This document shows, in pieces, positions 26,596-37,200 of a stretch of 38,626 bases of DNA. The notes below the pieces were generated by a model, which had not been told where the DNA came from, searched no databases, and saw only the letters and a list, made by a program, of their open reading frames with translations. Source of the stretch: Solobacterium sp. UBA1761 (lineage in GTDB: Bacteria > Bacillota_I > Bacilli_A > Erysipelotrichales > Erysipelotrichaceae). Every line of letters starts with the position of its first letter. Position 1 is the first letter of the stretch. The position numbers and the translations under genes are program-made. The DNA is taken from contig DCHD01000012.1 of the NCBI GenBank assembly GCA_002315565.1, positions 1-38,626 on the forward strand, given 5' to 3'.

Positions 26596-27370
26596 ATGCT
26601 TTCTTCTTGCTTCTGCGTTTTATATACCTTTCAACATTCTTCTGAGAAGAGATAATACTCTTCTGTTTTCTTTCTTTTTCAACATTGAGTTCTTCAATTT
26701 CATCAATCTTCTTCAAAGAATCATTGGTAGAATTCTGTCTCATAATGTTTTCACTTGCCATAGCATTCTTTACAGTAATCTGAATTTCAAAGTCAATGTA
26801 TGTAGAAACCATATTCAATACAAGATTGGTAATATCAGATTCTGAAATATAGTCTTCAGAATAGCTTTCTTCTTCATTCATTTCAAACGGGAAAACTCTT
26901 TTCTTTTCCCAGTTTATTGTTCCGGCATTAATGTAATGGTTGTAAAGTACATTAATCTCGGAATAAGAAAGATTCCTGATACTTGTTTTGATGTATTCGG
27001 CTACAACATCCGGATTATTCAGATATTCTTCCTGCGTACAGCTTACTTTAACGTTCTCTAAATCTTTTTTAACTTTTTTACCGATAATAATTTTGTCTGA
27101 ACTGTCTTTTCTGACAGTGTTATTGGCCAAAAAGTTGTATGCACCACAAAAACCCAGGTCAGAACCAATATAAACATTAAGCACTGGCTTGCTTTCATCC
27201 ATTCTATTAATCTGTCTATCAAGAATAATGTTTCGGTTATTGGTGATAGTACTGATCATTGTTCTCAACCTGTCTTCAACTTTTGCGTATTTTTCAGCCT
27301 CTTTTCTGGCTTTATCAACACGTAAAAGCGAGTGGAAGTTCATGACCTTAACAACATTTTTTATCCTCAT
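26588..27370 (-). CDS. atpG: F1-type ATPase gamma subunit, divergent
   Basis: 260-aa rotor shaft subunit. The family core is recognisable: VLNVYIGSDLGFCGAYN (63-79) corresponds to the ITSDRGLCGGFN signature, and ASENIMRQNSTNDS (205-218) to the conserved ASEHAARMTAMDNAT element of the C-terminal helix. The N-terminal helix (about 1-50) is basic and helical as expected for the coiled coil inside alpha3beta3. The C-terminus carries a strongly basic tail (RYIKRRSKKKAYD) beyond the conserved part. The length is a little short of the 285-290 typical of housekeeping gamma. Its stop overlaps the ParA start by eight bases. Presence of a true gamma supports a rotary, not export-type, enzyme. Confidence 0.88.
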   Translation of the reverse strand: MRIKNVVKVMNFHSLLRVDKARKEAEKYAKVEDRLRTMISTITNNRNIILDRQINRMDESKPVLNVYIGSDLGFCGAYNFLANNTVRKDSSDKIIIGKKVKKDLENVKVSCTQEEYLNNPDVVAEYIKTSIRNLSYSEINVLYNHYINAGTINWEKKRVFPFEMNEEESYSEDYISESDITNLVLNMVSTYIDFEIQITVKNAMASENIMRQNSTNDSLKKIDEIEELNVEKERKQKSIISSQKNVERYIKRRSKKKAYD

Positions 27371-27376
27371 CTTAGA

Positions 27377-28699
27377 TTATTTATCTCCAATCAGACTTTC
27401 AAATGTTGAAATGATCTCCGACTCATTCTTTGCTTCAAACTTATACTGGTTAAGACACTTGATAATTGTCTGACCATGTTCGATAAGTTGTCTCATTTCA
27501 GGTGACATTTCTTCTTTGTTTGCAAGTTCATAAACATCACGCTTTTCCATATAAGAAAGCAACTGTCTTCTTACGTTTGAACCGAGGTGAGACATTTTTT
27601 TGGTCTGTACGGCACCACCCAGACGTGATACAGAAAGACCATAGTCAATAGCAGGTCTTTGTCCTTTATCAAAGTTCTTCTTGTTAAGAACAATCTGACC
27701 ATCAGTAATAGAAATGATATTTGTTGAAATATAGTCGGTAATATCTGATGTCTTTGTTTCAACGATAGGCAGAATTGTAATACTTCCGCCATTAATATGC
27801 TGACAGCCCTTTTCCAGAAGTCTTGCATGAGTATAGAAAATATCTGATGGATATGCTTCTCGACCTGGAGCTTTGTCAGTCATCAGAGTAATTTCACGGT
27901 AGGCATCGGCATGTCTCTTAAGGTCATCAATAACTACAACTACATCTTTTGCCTGTTTCAGATAATATTCTGCAACAGCAAGTGCAGCATATGGAGTAAG
28001 TGAAAGAACAGGTGTCAGTTCATCATTAAGAGCACACATGATAACAGTGTTGTTCATTGCACCATGTCTTGCAAGTTCATAATGAATTTCACGAACATCC
28101 TTCTTCGTTTTACCGATTGCACAGTAAATACAGATGACATTGTCATTTGCCAAAGATGCGATAGTATCAAGAGCAATCTGTGTCTTACCGGTCTTTTTAT
28201 CACCGATAATCAGTTGTCTCTGACCTTTACCGATAGGATAAATCAGGTCAATACCGGCAATACCGGTATGTAAAGGACGGCATACGGCAGTTCTGTCCAT
28301 GATAGGAGTAACTGGCTCTTCAAGACGAAGATTTACCAGATTGTCAAATTCCATGTCCTTCATCTTGTCAGTACCGAACATATCAATTATTTTTCCAATT
28401 GAAGCTTCTGAATACTGTGCAGTAAATTCTTCACCACTGGCAACTACTTCGTCACCAACATGAATTGTACTTCTCTGTTTAACAATAACTATATTCAGAT
28501 AATTAGGTGTGATACCGGCAACATAACCGATATTGTCATTTCCGATTCTGACTTTCTCAAAATAGCACGCTTCATCAAGACCAGAAACTTCCAGAACATA
28601 GTTCTGGATTTTTGAAACACGTCCAATTGTGTAGACGTTATCTTTACGCTTGATTTCCTTTATTCTCTCATTTACTAAATCTTTAACATTATTTGCCAT
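27377..28699 (-). CDS. atpA: F1-type ATPase alpha subunit, divergent and C-terminally short
   Basis: 440-aa non-catalytic partner of beta, about 60 residues shorter than usual, mainly at the C-terminal end. Walker A GDKKTGKT (166-173) matches the alpha pattern GDRQTGKT; Walker B is VVVVIDD (253-259). Where beta has the catalytic Glu, this has AIGKTKKDV, as in alpha. The arginine finger is kept in SVSRLGG (R359), so it can complete the catalytic sites at the beta interface. The N-terminal crown domain (GRVSKIQNYVLEVSGL) is normal. It lies 17 bases after the delta-like gene, the largest gap in the operon. It is distinct from flagellar or type III ATPases because beta, gamma and c partners are present. 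Confidence 0.94.
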   Translation of the reverse strand: MANNVKDLVNERIKEIKRKDNVYTIGRVSKIQNYVLEVSGLDEACYFEKVRIGNDNIGYVAGITPNYLNIVIVKQRSTIHVGDEVVASGEEFTAQYSEASIGKIIDMFGTDKMKDMEFDNLVNLRLEEPVTPIMDRTAVCRPLHTGIAGIDLIYPIGKGQRQLIIGDKKTGKTQIALDTIASLANDNVICIYCAIGKTKKDVREIHYELARHGAMNNTVIMCALNDELTPVLSLTPYAALAVAEYYLKQAKDVVVVIDDLKRHADAYREITLMTDKAPGREAYPSDIFYTHARLLEKGCQHINGGSITILPIVETKTSDITDYISTNIISITDGQIVLNKKNFDKGQRPAIDYGLSVSRLGGAVQTKKMSHLGSNVRRQLLSYMEKRDVYELANKEEMSPEMRQLIEHGQTIIKCLNQYKFEAKNESEIISTFESLIGDK

Positions 28700-28716
28700 A
28701 TCAACACCCTCTATCC

Positions 28717-29430
28717 TTAAATACTGTAATCGTAAACTTTATCTTTGTGAACAATTTTTACGCCCTCGGTGATACTGTCATCGTGGACGGTAACAACATT
28801 ACTTCCAAGACCATCATAATAGTCTTCTTTCCATCCGGTTTTTACATAGAATGTTGGATCTTCTGATTTCGCTATTCGCTTAATGTATTCGTAGAATCCA
28901 ACAACATTGAATGGAACATTGCTTGTTTTTTTGTATTCATCAATAAAACTCTTCTGAGCATCAGTGAAGCTGCTTCTCAGAATATCTTCCTGTTCAACAG
29001 CCGAAAGAGTACTTAAATTGAATACAAGATCCACATCAAACTGTTTAGAAAGTTCAATTGCCGTTCTGGCAACCGAATCTGTTCCTTTCCTGTTGGAATC
29101 CATGACATCTTTGATTACGTCTTCCGTATTGAATGTCATTTTTTCTTTGATGTTTTTGTAGTTTTCTCTGAAGTTTGTATTCTTGTAAACTGCAGCTTCT
29201 TTCTCTGTATCAACTTTAAATACAGGAATCTGTTCATAGACAATCTTTGTCTCAACCTTTGGCTCAACTTCTTTAACCTGAACTTTTGGCTGAGGAATGA
29301 TTTCAGAAATATTGTTCAAGAAATATTTGTTTACTTTTTCATTAACTCTTTTGCCCGCATTTAAAATCGCATAAACCATAAATGCGTTAATAACAACCAT
29401 AACAACGATAATAGCAATAATCTTGAACAT
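28717..29430 (-). CDS. Single-span stator-like protein (b/delta role) of the rotary ATPase
   Basis: 237 aa between c and alpha, exactly where b and delta are found in ATP synthase operons. One N-terminal span (about 3-25) is followed by a Pro/Val/Lys/Glu-rich stretch and a soluble domain. The last 20 residues, from DSITEGVKIV to DYSI, follow the pattern that ends delta/OSCP subunits (D-x-S-I/L-x-x-G-V-x-I-x-x-x-D-K-V-x-D-x-S-I). I read it as a membrane anchor plus delta-like tail, a combined b-delta stator; fused b-delta subunits are known in mycobacteria. The long b-type helix is not obvious, and the middle is unlike delta, so homology is tentative. The start follows TAGGAGA. Confidence 0.6.
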   Translation of the reverse strand: MFKIIAIIVVMVVINAFMVYAILNAGKRVNEKVNKYFLNNISEIIPQPKVQVKEVEPKVETKIVYEQIPVFKVDTEKEAAVYKNTNFRENYKNIKEKMTFNTEDVIKDVMDSNRKGTDSVARTAIELSKQFDVDLVFNLSTLSAVEQEDILRSSFTDAQKSFIDEYKKTSNVPFNVVGFYEYIKRIAKSEDPTFYVKTGWKEDYYDGLGSNVVTVHDDSITEGVKIVHKDKVYDYSI

Positions 29431-29439
29431 TTAAATCTC

Positions 29440-29685
29440 CTAAACTGTCAATGGATTGAAGAACAGCAGAATAACCGCAAGAGCAACAACAATAAGGAAA
29501 ATAACTGCAAGTGAAAGAACAATTACCATTGCACTTGAAGTAACATCTCCTTTTGTTTCTGGGTTTCTGCCCACTGCTTCGGCAACTTTTGAACCAAGGA
29601 TACCAAGGCCAATTCCAATTCCCAATAGAGAAAGGCCAATCATCCAACCAATTGCGCCAACTGTTGATGTTAAAATACTTTCCAT
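29440..29685 (-). CDS. atpE: F-type c-ring proteolipid lacking the ion-binding carboxylate
   Basis: 81 aa, two spans (about 10-34 and 52-77) joined by the polar loop GRNPETKGD. The Gly motif GIGIGLG in span one and the loop R-x-P-E are classic for c. Aligned without gaps to the sodium-type c of Ilyobacter/Propionigenium as I remember it (RQPEAKGD loop, NP near the end), the ion-binding Glu falls on A60, its Ser neighbour on V61, and the Gln of span one on L27. No Asp or Glu occurs anywhere in span two. The protein should pack into a ring but not carry ions. The start has AAGGAGTGAG upstream, overlapping the end of the 530-aa gene; ATG spacing is a little long. Confidence 0.9.
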   Translation of the reverse strand: MESILTSTVGAIGWMIGLSLLGIGIGLGILGSKVAEAVGRNPETKGDVTSSAMVIVLSLAVIFLIVVALAVILLFFNPLTV

Positions 29686-29699
29686 AATAAACTCACTCC

Positions 29700-31292
29700 T
29701 TATTCAACAACATACTTGTAATCAACGAGGATTACTTTACTTTCTTCATTAAATACTCCAGTAATATCTTTTACATAGAACTGGTCTATATCATCTGCAT
29801 TATCAAGAACAATAGTCTGTCCTGATGACGTCAGCAAACTGCTTGAAGCAGTGAACTGCAATGGATTTTCAGAATTATTTACATAAATATTGATAACTGT
29901 TCTGTCAACGTCAATATTGTTGCCGACAGCAGTTATATTAACATATATTTTGTCATTTACATTAGTCCTGCTTCCAACGGTTTTGGTAGTAATATATACA
30001 TCCTGAACGCTTCCTTTAGAAGTAGAAGTAACAACATCGTTTTTAACTACTGAAGTAAAGTTTCCATCTTTCCAGTAATTGTCGAAACCGTCTTTACTTC
30101 GGTATGCTTCATAAGGTACGTAACCAAGCTGTAATGTATAATGTGTATTCGCTTCAAGAGAATAGACAGTATATTCAGTATTATATTTTGTCAGAAGATA
30201 AGACTTGTATGTACTTGAATCGTTCTCATTGAACGTTTCGGTCTTACCAACTCTCAGGATTACTTTTGAAAGTGCGGTATTTACATCATATACACTGTAT
30301 TTCGCAGTTATAGATGAAGGACCAGTTTCTACACCGTTCAATACTACCGAGAAAGTTGTATCACGGATCGGCGTAATTGCATTACCACCGGTACCGCCCA
30401 TACCACCATCACCAGCTGTACCACCGGTACCACCAAGACCACCAGATCCACCAGTACCACCGGTACCACCGACACCACCCTGGCTTCCGTTACCACCAGA
30501 TCCGCCTGTACCACCGGTAATATTGTATGTTTCAATATCAGGTATTTCTGAATTTGCAGTGCTTGTTTCCGGCCTTTCAATTCCCGCTACAGTATAAAGA
30601 ACAGGAGCATCTTCATATGTATTGGTAGAACCTATTACTTTTTTCATGTTTATTTCAACACCATTGTAGTAAAGAATTTCACTTGCAACATCAAAGTAAA
30701 CATCTGAACTCTGAAGAATAACCGGATTAATTGTCTTACGGCTTACTCCGTATGACTGAAGAAGAGCATTGCCGTTTTTATCAATGGCAACTCTGGCAAA
30801 TGCCGCAACACTGAATTCTCCATCATATGACTGAATTGTATTGCCTGCAAATAGGTATTTTCTGTCAGCCATCTTATACATTGATGTATCTTTGAGACCA
30901 GTAAGATCTGCACCATTGGTATATTTCTTGGTTGTTCCATCAGTATATATCTGATAAAGTTCTCCATATATGCTCAGTTGTGCTGTTCCCTTGTTGTAGA
31001 CAACCGGATTGAAACCGAGTTCTTCTTTCTTGCCGTCAACCACAAGATAACATTCGCCATCCCACATCTGGATTATCTCACAGTCATTGGCAACTTCAAT
31101 AATCGAATCATCATCTTTGAATATCAGACTTCCGGCTGTAATAGAAGTTCCACTCGCGCTGTCTTCAATACCGCCTTTATCGTTCTGCGCATTTAGCACG
31201 ACAAAAGACAGAGCCAACACAGCCAAAAGCACTGTTGCTCCAAAGGCAATGAACATTATTTTGCTGTCTTTCTTAAAACTTCTAGTCTTCAT
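29700..31292 (-). CDS. 530-aa membrane-anchored surface protein with Gly-Gly-X segment
   Basis: Basic N-terminus and one span (about 13-34), then an external head domain (about 55-235), a 45-residue run of 15 Gly-Gly-X-type triplets (260-304), and a beta-rich region with Fn3-like features (SLEANTHYTLQLGY). It has no C-terminal anchor and no sortase signal. The head resembles that of the 4014-aa protein (W-x-G-x-x-Y-x-V with KKE, then a P-x-V/I element) and the 2397-aa protein. Gene order, second in the operon and directly before c, suggests it is made together with the motor. Possibly a short filament or the membrane base of the surface structure. Not assigned to a known family. Confidence 0.75.
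   Translation of the reverse strand: MKTRSFKKDSKIMFIAFGATVLLAVLALSFVVLNAQNDKGGIEDSASGTSITAGSLIFKDDDSIIEVANDCEIIQMWDGECYLVVDGKKEELGFNPVVYNKGTAQLSIYGELYQIYTDGTTKKYTNGADLTGLKDTSMYKMADRKYLFAGNTIQSYDGEFSVAAFARVAIDKNGNALLQSYGVSRKTINPVILQSSDVYFDVASEILYYNGVEINMKKVIGSTNTYEDAPVLYTVAGIERPETSTANSEIPDIETYNITGGTGGSGGNGSQGGVGGTGGTGGSGGLGGTGGTAGDGGMGGTGGNAITPIRDTTFSVVLNGVETGPSSITAKYSVYDVNTALSKVILRVGKTETFNENDSSTYKSYLLTKYNTEYTVYSLEANTHYTLQLGYVPYEAYRSKDGFDNYWKDGNFTSVVKNDVVTSTSKGSVQDVYITTKTVGSRTNVNDKIYVNITAVGNNIDVDRTVINIYVNNSENPLQFTASSSLLTSSGQTIVLDNADDIDQFYVKDITGVFNEESKVILVDYKYVVE
30381..30515 (-). repeat. Fifteen GGX triplets, coding repeat
   Basis: 135 bases encode 15 consecutive triplets, nearly all Gly-Gly-X with X = T, S, N, V, L or M; two deviate (GSQ and AGD). 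The DNA has a recurrent ACCACCGGT-type nine-mer. It has the same length in residues (45) as the collagen-like run of the 2397-aa protein and the same place relative to the head domain. Confidence 0.85.
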
Positions 31293-31294
31293 CT

Positions 31295-34200
31295 TTATTC
31301 TCCAGATAATAAGTTACTTAAATAACTGTTAAATCTTGCGGCTTTAGGCGCAGGTACAGTAATAGTGATTGATGTAGATGCAGCTACATATTTTTCACCA
31401 TCATACAGGTATACAACAAGTTCATAAGACTTGGTTGTATCATTCAACTGCGGAATGTACAGAGAGAATACACCTTCTGTAGACTGCTTATTCCATAGAT
31501 CTGTATTATTCAGATCGCCAACACTGTTTCTAACCTTAGTAGGTGCTACTTCGGTTTCATTGGACTTATATGTTACTGGGCTGCTTGAATCAGTTGTATC
31601 TGTCAGTTCGTAATAGATACCATCAACATTGTTAAGGTTGTTACCTGTAACGTTAACGAATCCGTACTCAGGCAGCATTGTAAGCTGAATGTTTGAAATA
31701 TCTACACCTGATGCAGTAACAGCGTGTGTAGACTCAAATGACTTGAGTCCTGATTTATCTGAAGGGTCAAATTCAAATACAAGTCCGCTGTTTGTCAGGT
31801 CTTCCTGATAGTAAACCTTGATGAAGTATTCTGTATTACCATCCAGATATTCAATCATCGGAGCAAACTGCTGCAGTGATGTACTGCTTCCGGATGTCTG
31901 TACTGTCTTCACAATGTAATTAACACTCTTTCCACCATATTTGAATGTTAATGGACCTACGGTCTTATTATCGACAACTTTATACAATTCAACTGCATAT
32001 GTAACTGCCTTTGGATTGTAATCAGTGCCAGTAGTATTGCTTGTCAACAGACGTTTAGAGTCAGTTCCGTTTATCTTGAACTGAATCTTATGGTTTACAT
32101 TTGATTCATCAATCTTTTCTGAATATACAACGTTAGTAACACGCCATGAAACTGTAGAAGTAAATTTCTTTGGCTTAGTCAGGTCTATTTCGTAAATCTG
32201 TTCGCCGGATTTCTTCTGATAATTAATTCTCATAACAGCAAGATAGGTTGTGTTTCCATCAACAATATGTTCCTCATCAGGAGCAAAATTGAATCTCTGC
32301 TTAGAGTAATATGTCAGTTTCTCTGAATCATCAGGGGTTTCTGCAGAATTAGCCAGTGTCAACGTATCAACAAAGCTGTTTTCAATATCACGTTCGCCTT
32401 CACCTGCATCTGATTTATATTCAATAACATCGAGAGCTGTTTTGCCTTCTTTTGCTTTTGAATTTACCGTATCGTAATCATTGATGTTATAAAGTTCAAA
32501 TGTAATAGACGCAATACCGGCTTTGATATCTTTCAAATAAGCATCCATGCTCAGTTTGAAATCAACATATTTGGTATCTCTTGTTGGACTTGTTGTAGCG
32601 TAAGAAACAGCAATACTACTTGGATACTTGGCAGCATCAGTATCATTGATAGAAATGATATCAAGCGTCTTCTTTATCATAGAAGTAGCATATGTAATTG
32701 AAGCTGGTCCATGATTCTTGATGTTGATAGGCAGCCATTCCTCTACGATTTCTCCTTTAGTGTTATTGAAATATCTGTAGAAACCTTCAACAACAAATTC
32801 ATAAGACGTATTCGGATTCAGACCGTCAAAGTTTCTGTTTTTCCAGTTTACAGTATATGTGTTTGTGCCATTTTCAATCTTCAGAACATCAGCGTCAGAA
32901 GTATAGATATAATCAGTTTCGCCAACAGGACGATAGCCAATTCTTAAACCTTTTGAAGTATCGACAGTACCGATGCTTGTCAGAGTTACTTCAAGTTTTG
33001 CAAAATACATACCTGTTTCGATATCAACATCTGCATATGATTCAATACGGTCGATATCAATGCCAGAATTTACAGATACTCTGCCCAGCTTTTTGGTCTC
33101 TTTAGGCATTATCTTAAGACCTCTTGCAGCAAAGTAATGCTTTGTAGTACCAACTGTAAAGAAGTCATCATCTTTAACGAATGTAACTTCACTCATTTCT
33201 TTGATATCGGATGAACTTCCATCAGTTTCTCCACTGTAGTCAGGTCTATAGTTGATGTAATTTCTGGTGTTATTGGTATCAATCGCATATTCATTGCCGT
33301 TGACAGTCAGTTTAACTTCAAAGTCTGTTCTGTCAAAGTCGCCTAAATGATATCCTGTAGGGCCATACATCTGTGCATCTTTATAAAGGACTCCTGTTAC
33401 TGCAGTCAGGGTAACTTTCTTGTTTTCGCTGTCAAGTTTCATATTCAGCGTTTCACTGCCTGATGACAATGTATCGACTACCAGATCAAAAGTATTTACG
33501 GTGTGTGAGTCTGGTGCATATTCAAGATTTGTAATTACCATTGACTTGCTTGTTATCTTGCCTGCAAACCATGCCTGCTTCTGTTCATTGGTCATTGTAT
33601 TGTATGCTGCAACAAAGTCATCATCAACATCAAATTCCATATCAAGTTTTACATTGATACCATCATTCTTCATGTTGAATGCTGCAGTGAGCGGATAATT
33701 TGCTATATCGGCATATGAAATACCATAGTTGCCTGAATCATAGTAAACATCGGCATAGATATAGAACTGATTAATACCACTATCAGTATATGTAGTGATA
33801 TCGGTAAACTGTTCAAACGGAATATGGTAATGAACAATATAACCTACGATTTCACCACCAGATGTCTGTTTTTCAGTTGTAATACCATTCTTTGAACTAG
33901 TATCAAAGTTATTGATTGTGAATGTCTTGTATTTGTTAACTGAAGTTTCTTTGTTTACAACAGTCAGATTAATCTGTTTGATTGCATCATAAATACTTGC
34001 GGCACTGGTCTTGATCTGCAGAACAGCATCGTAGTAGTTCTTGTCTTCATTCTTAACTACATAGAATGCATCATAGTCAGTAGCAATCGCTTCAATTTTG
34101 ACATTTTCATGTTTATTGATGAATTCTTCAGAAGTCAGCAAAATAGTATTTGCATTTTCTTTACCGAGTTCATTAATCTGATCATAATCGGTTCTCAGAA

Positions 34201-37200
34201 TATCACTGACATCAGGATTGTCAACTGCTTTGAGTTTAATTGAATAATACTGTTTGTCTGTTTCGCCATCTTTATCGATATCAATGTTGCTCATATCAAC
34301 TACTTCAACATCAACTTCGGCGTCTTTATCATCCAATGTATAAAGTCTCAGTTTATCATCAACATATTCCAATGCTTTATCAGGGTCATCGATGTATGCA
34401 TAGAAAATGTCATTAATACTGTTGTCTGTTGTAGAACCTTTATATTCAGCAAATCTTACTTCTGGTTGCTGCTTATAAGTCTGAGCGCCTACTTTGATAA
34501 CTTTTTCTGATCCAACTGTTGGATAGATTTCGTTATCGTAATCCTTCAGTTTAACTTCCATGACAACATAGAAATAGTCACCACGAACTATTTCACGTGT
34601 ATTGAGTTTATCTTCTTCATCTACAGCATTTCTTTCCACATCAAAGAAGAATGCCCAACTGTCAAGTTCACTGTTTTCACAAGGAATCCAGCCCTCAGCA
34701 AATCCCAGATGGTTTGTATCTGTTCCAGGATAGAATGATGTAGCGATAAGTTCATTCTTACTGTTGTAGACTTTGTATCTTACGGCGCTGGCAAAAGCAC
34801 CAAGCCATGTAGAATTACCGGTAATCTTGTAACCGACAACCGTTTCATCACCCAGATTAATATCGTCCCAATGTTCAAGGAGGTCTTCACCGACTGTATT
34901 TAAATCACCAAGGTCATCAGTGTTGACGCCCATCTTCATATAGACTTCACTATTTGAATAGTTAATATCGTAGAAGTTGCTTCCGGCAATGCTGTGATCT
35001 TCAAACTCGCCGGCAATATAAGCAGGCAAATCTGTAGATGTCTGATAGATTGGTTCAAGCGATATGCCACCGCTGTCTCTCCAGCCTGGTTTTGCAGCTT
35101 TTACGTTTGTCTGAATCCAGGTATCCAGTCTTTCGGTATCGTCAGCAACGTAGTATTCACCCTTCTTGAATTCAGAAGTCTGAGTTCCACCATAAAGCGG
35201 AACATTTGCTGTCTGGTTAAGAATAGAAGTTGCACCAATCTGAATCATGTTGGAATTATCATACATGCCCTTGACTTCTGTAGAGTATGTGTAGTCATAA
35301 GCTGCTGTAACTCTAATGAAGATAGGCCAGTTCTTATCGGTAGGATTGTTTGCTGCAATTCTCTTGTAGAATGCAGAAATCTTATCTGATGTATCAGGGC
35401 CGAATGAAGAAGAGTTGATAGTCAGAAGATACTGACCGTTTGGAAGTTCTTCAACAACTACATTGTTGTCACCATCACGCTTCAGATCGCCATTTTCTTC
35501 CGTCAGATATCTGTAGTAAACTCCGACAGTCTTTTCTTCTTTGACAGTCTGCATATCGACCTGTTTTTCAATTATCTTCGTATATGGATAGAATTCATTC
35601 ACGAATTCATAATTGGAAATATAGTCATAACCTGTATATGTAATTCTGTTTGTAATCAGTTCTGTAGTAGATAAAGAAGCCGAATTCAGTTTTGCGTTCA
35701 TATTTGGCAGGAATGATTTGCCTGTCAGATTCTTTGCAGATTCATAAATATCAAACTTCAGCGCAGAAATAGATTTAATAACAAGTTCACTTGTGCTGTC
35801 TACACCGAATATCTTCTTTGCATATGGAGAGAATTCTTCATCCTTGGACTTCTGATATTCCTTTTCATATCCTGAATTGTTCAGAGAAAGGAATACATTC
35901 AGATTAAAGAAGTATGATTCACTGTTTTCACCACTTGCTGTTACACAGTCGATATAAACTGGGGTTTCAGAATAAGATCTTGTCTTATAAATCTCACTTG
36001 TACCAATCAGAAGAGGTGTAGCGCTATGGATTTCAACGCCTTCTTCGGACATCTTGTCAGCATATACAGTAATTTCATACTGAGTGTTTTCTTTCAGGCC
36101 CTTGAATGCATAGTAAATCTCATATCTGCCATCTTCATAATTGCAGTTTTTCCATGCAGTGCTGTCCATACCGATCTTAACAGTGATTTCCTGTTCAATA
36201 ACCTTAGAAACACCTTCAGATGAGTATTCGTAGTTGGATTCAGAAGTATAATGCTGAACAACCGCATTCTTGGACTTCAGTTTGATTGTGATGCTTGAGT
36301 TGTCTGCAGTCTGTTTAGCACCGTTGATCATATGGAAACCATCATGGATTGTCACAGTACCAGACAGAGTTGTAGGAGTTCTTATTTCATCAGAGAATGA
36401 AACAGTTGGCCATGTTGAAGATGCATTGAAAGGATCAGACATTTCACTTCTGATTTCTTTAATGACTTCATTGTTGTTGAAGTATGCAACAATCTGCAGT
36501 TTATAGTTGACACCATAGTTCAGATTGTCAGATACATCGATTCTCTTTGTATCCAGAGATTCAGAAGTCAATGTATATACAACATCTCCAGTTTCATCCA
36601 GAATGTTATATTCGAAATAATTGATGCCGCCATCAGGATCAGAATAATTGCATGGTTCAAGAACAAACTGATCAGTCTGAGGACTATAGTAAACAGAAGG
36701 TTTTCCAAGTTCAGCTTCAATCTTGAGAGTCTTTACCTTTATATAATCGTATTCAGTTGTACCGTCTTCAGCATTGACTACACGCAGATAATATACGGTA
36801 TTGCTGTCAAGTCCACTGTACTGCAGCGATGCAACCGTACCGATCAGGTCAGTTTCATTGGACTTAAGATCCATAATGCCATTGAGAAGATCTTCACCAT
36901 CAACAAATTCCGGATTCAGTAAAGTTTTGTTTGAACTGTTGATATCGAAAACATATTCCTGAACATTGTCGTTCAGTTTCATTTCGTTCTTGTCTTCGTC
37001 ATACAGCTTAACGGCAATCTTTTCATATGTTACCTTGTTGATTGCCAGATTTGCATTGATTGTCTCTGTTGTTGCAGAATCATATGCCAGATTCAGGCCA
37101 AGTCCATCAGTAGTAAACAGCTTTGAAAAGAGCTGCTGGTTGATGGAATAACCCAGATTACTTATATGGCTTACACCATTCGGATCAACATATGTATATG

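Noticed and set aside
24363..28699. Flagellar or type III secretion ATPase (FliI/SctN), or a V-type ATPase
   Set aside because: Two different subunits of alpha and beta type are present, with a true gamma signature and a c-ring protein; no V-type A, B or D signatures and no export-apparatus genes occur.
24363..29685. Housekeeping F1Fo ATP synthase operon
   Set aside because: There is no a subunit or separate b and delta, the c subunit has no carboxylate, alpha is short, and a ParA gene is inserted; the order c, stator, alpha, gamma, beta, epsilon is only a remnant of the standard one.
30381..30515. CRISPR-like or satellite repeat
   Set aside because: The nine-base periodicity is coding DNA for GGX triplets, with no spacers and an intact reading frame.
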